Shown piece by piece: positions 5,831 through 6,946 of a stretch of 6,946 bases of DNA; the stretch's first letter is position 1, and each line of letters opens with the position of its first letter. The stretch spans positions 1-6,946 of the forward strand of contig JAQBZA010000178.1 in NCBI GenBank assembly GCA_027622795.1, given 5' to 3'. The stretch comes from Planctomycetota bacterium. GTDB lineage: Bacteria > Planctomycetota > Planctomycetia > Pirellulales > UBA1268. The notes beneath the pieces are model-generated. The model did not search any database and had not been told where the DNA came from. It saw only the letters and a list, made by a program, of their open reading frames with translations. Made by a program: the position numbers and the translations under genes.

Positions 5831-5857
5831 GCATGGAGGCAGTCATCCTCTCCATGC
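5831..5857 (+). promoter_or_regulatory. 8-bp perfect hairpin just before the dehydratase start codon
   Basis: Arms GCATGGAG (5831-5838) and CTCCATGC (5850-5857) are exact complements around an 11-base loop, ending one base before ATG 5859. The left arm holds GGAGG (5835-5839), the only purine-rich ribosome-site candidate in the 52-base gap. Folding would hide it and present a stem next to the start codon. There is no T-tract, so it is not an intrinsic terminator. Confidence 0.5.
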
Positions 5858-5858
5858 C

Positions 5859-6946
<1,088 letters not shown>

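Overview
The window most likely comes from a GC-rich planctomycete (Pirellulales-like). This is inferred from protein style, not from a marker gene. Three traits point there: a secreted TPR protein with the C-terminal NNLAWLLATSP...GWKEAH...AGKPWRE arrangement, a lipoprotein made of 23-residue leucine-rich repeats, and a two-part Wza-type exporter followed by a tiny Gln-rich secreted protein.

Layout. Bases 2-544 (+) are the 3' end of an ABC-2 type permease. An AT-rich gap leads to a putative lipoprotein with about eight degenerate 23-aa repeats (678-1604, +). A 120-base gap with a perfect inverted repeat leads to a secreted TPR protein (1725-3461, +). On the minus strand, converging on the TPR gene, lie a Wza-like polysaccharide export lipoprotein (4986-3874) and a 127-aa secreted protein (3874-3491); the stop of the first overlaps the start of the second in TGATG. 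A 241-base divergent control region (4987-5227) separates these from a plus-strand pair: a NusG-family specialised elongation factor (5228-5806), then a membrane-bound NDP-sugar dehydratase/epimerase of the WbpM/PglF/CapD type (5859 onward), cut by the window end.

How the genes work together. The right half reads as the start of an exopolysaccharide or capsule locus. The dehydratase would make a modified nucleotide sugar, the Wza-like lipoprotein would form the outer-membrane export channel, and the small secreted protein is probably an accessory of that channel. The NusG paralogue would let RNA polymerase read through the long cluster, as RfaH, UpxY and LoaP do elsewhere. The leader upstream of the NusG-like gene can form mutually exclusive GC-rich stems, and a hairpin covers the only purine-rich ribosome-site candidate ahead of the dehydratase, so post-initiation control is plausible. 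The left half (permease, repeat lipoprotein, TPR protein) has no evident functional link to the polysaccharide genes. No RNA genes, mobile elements, CRISPR arrays or convincing intrinsic terminators were seen.
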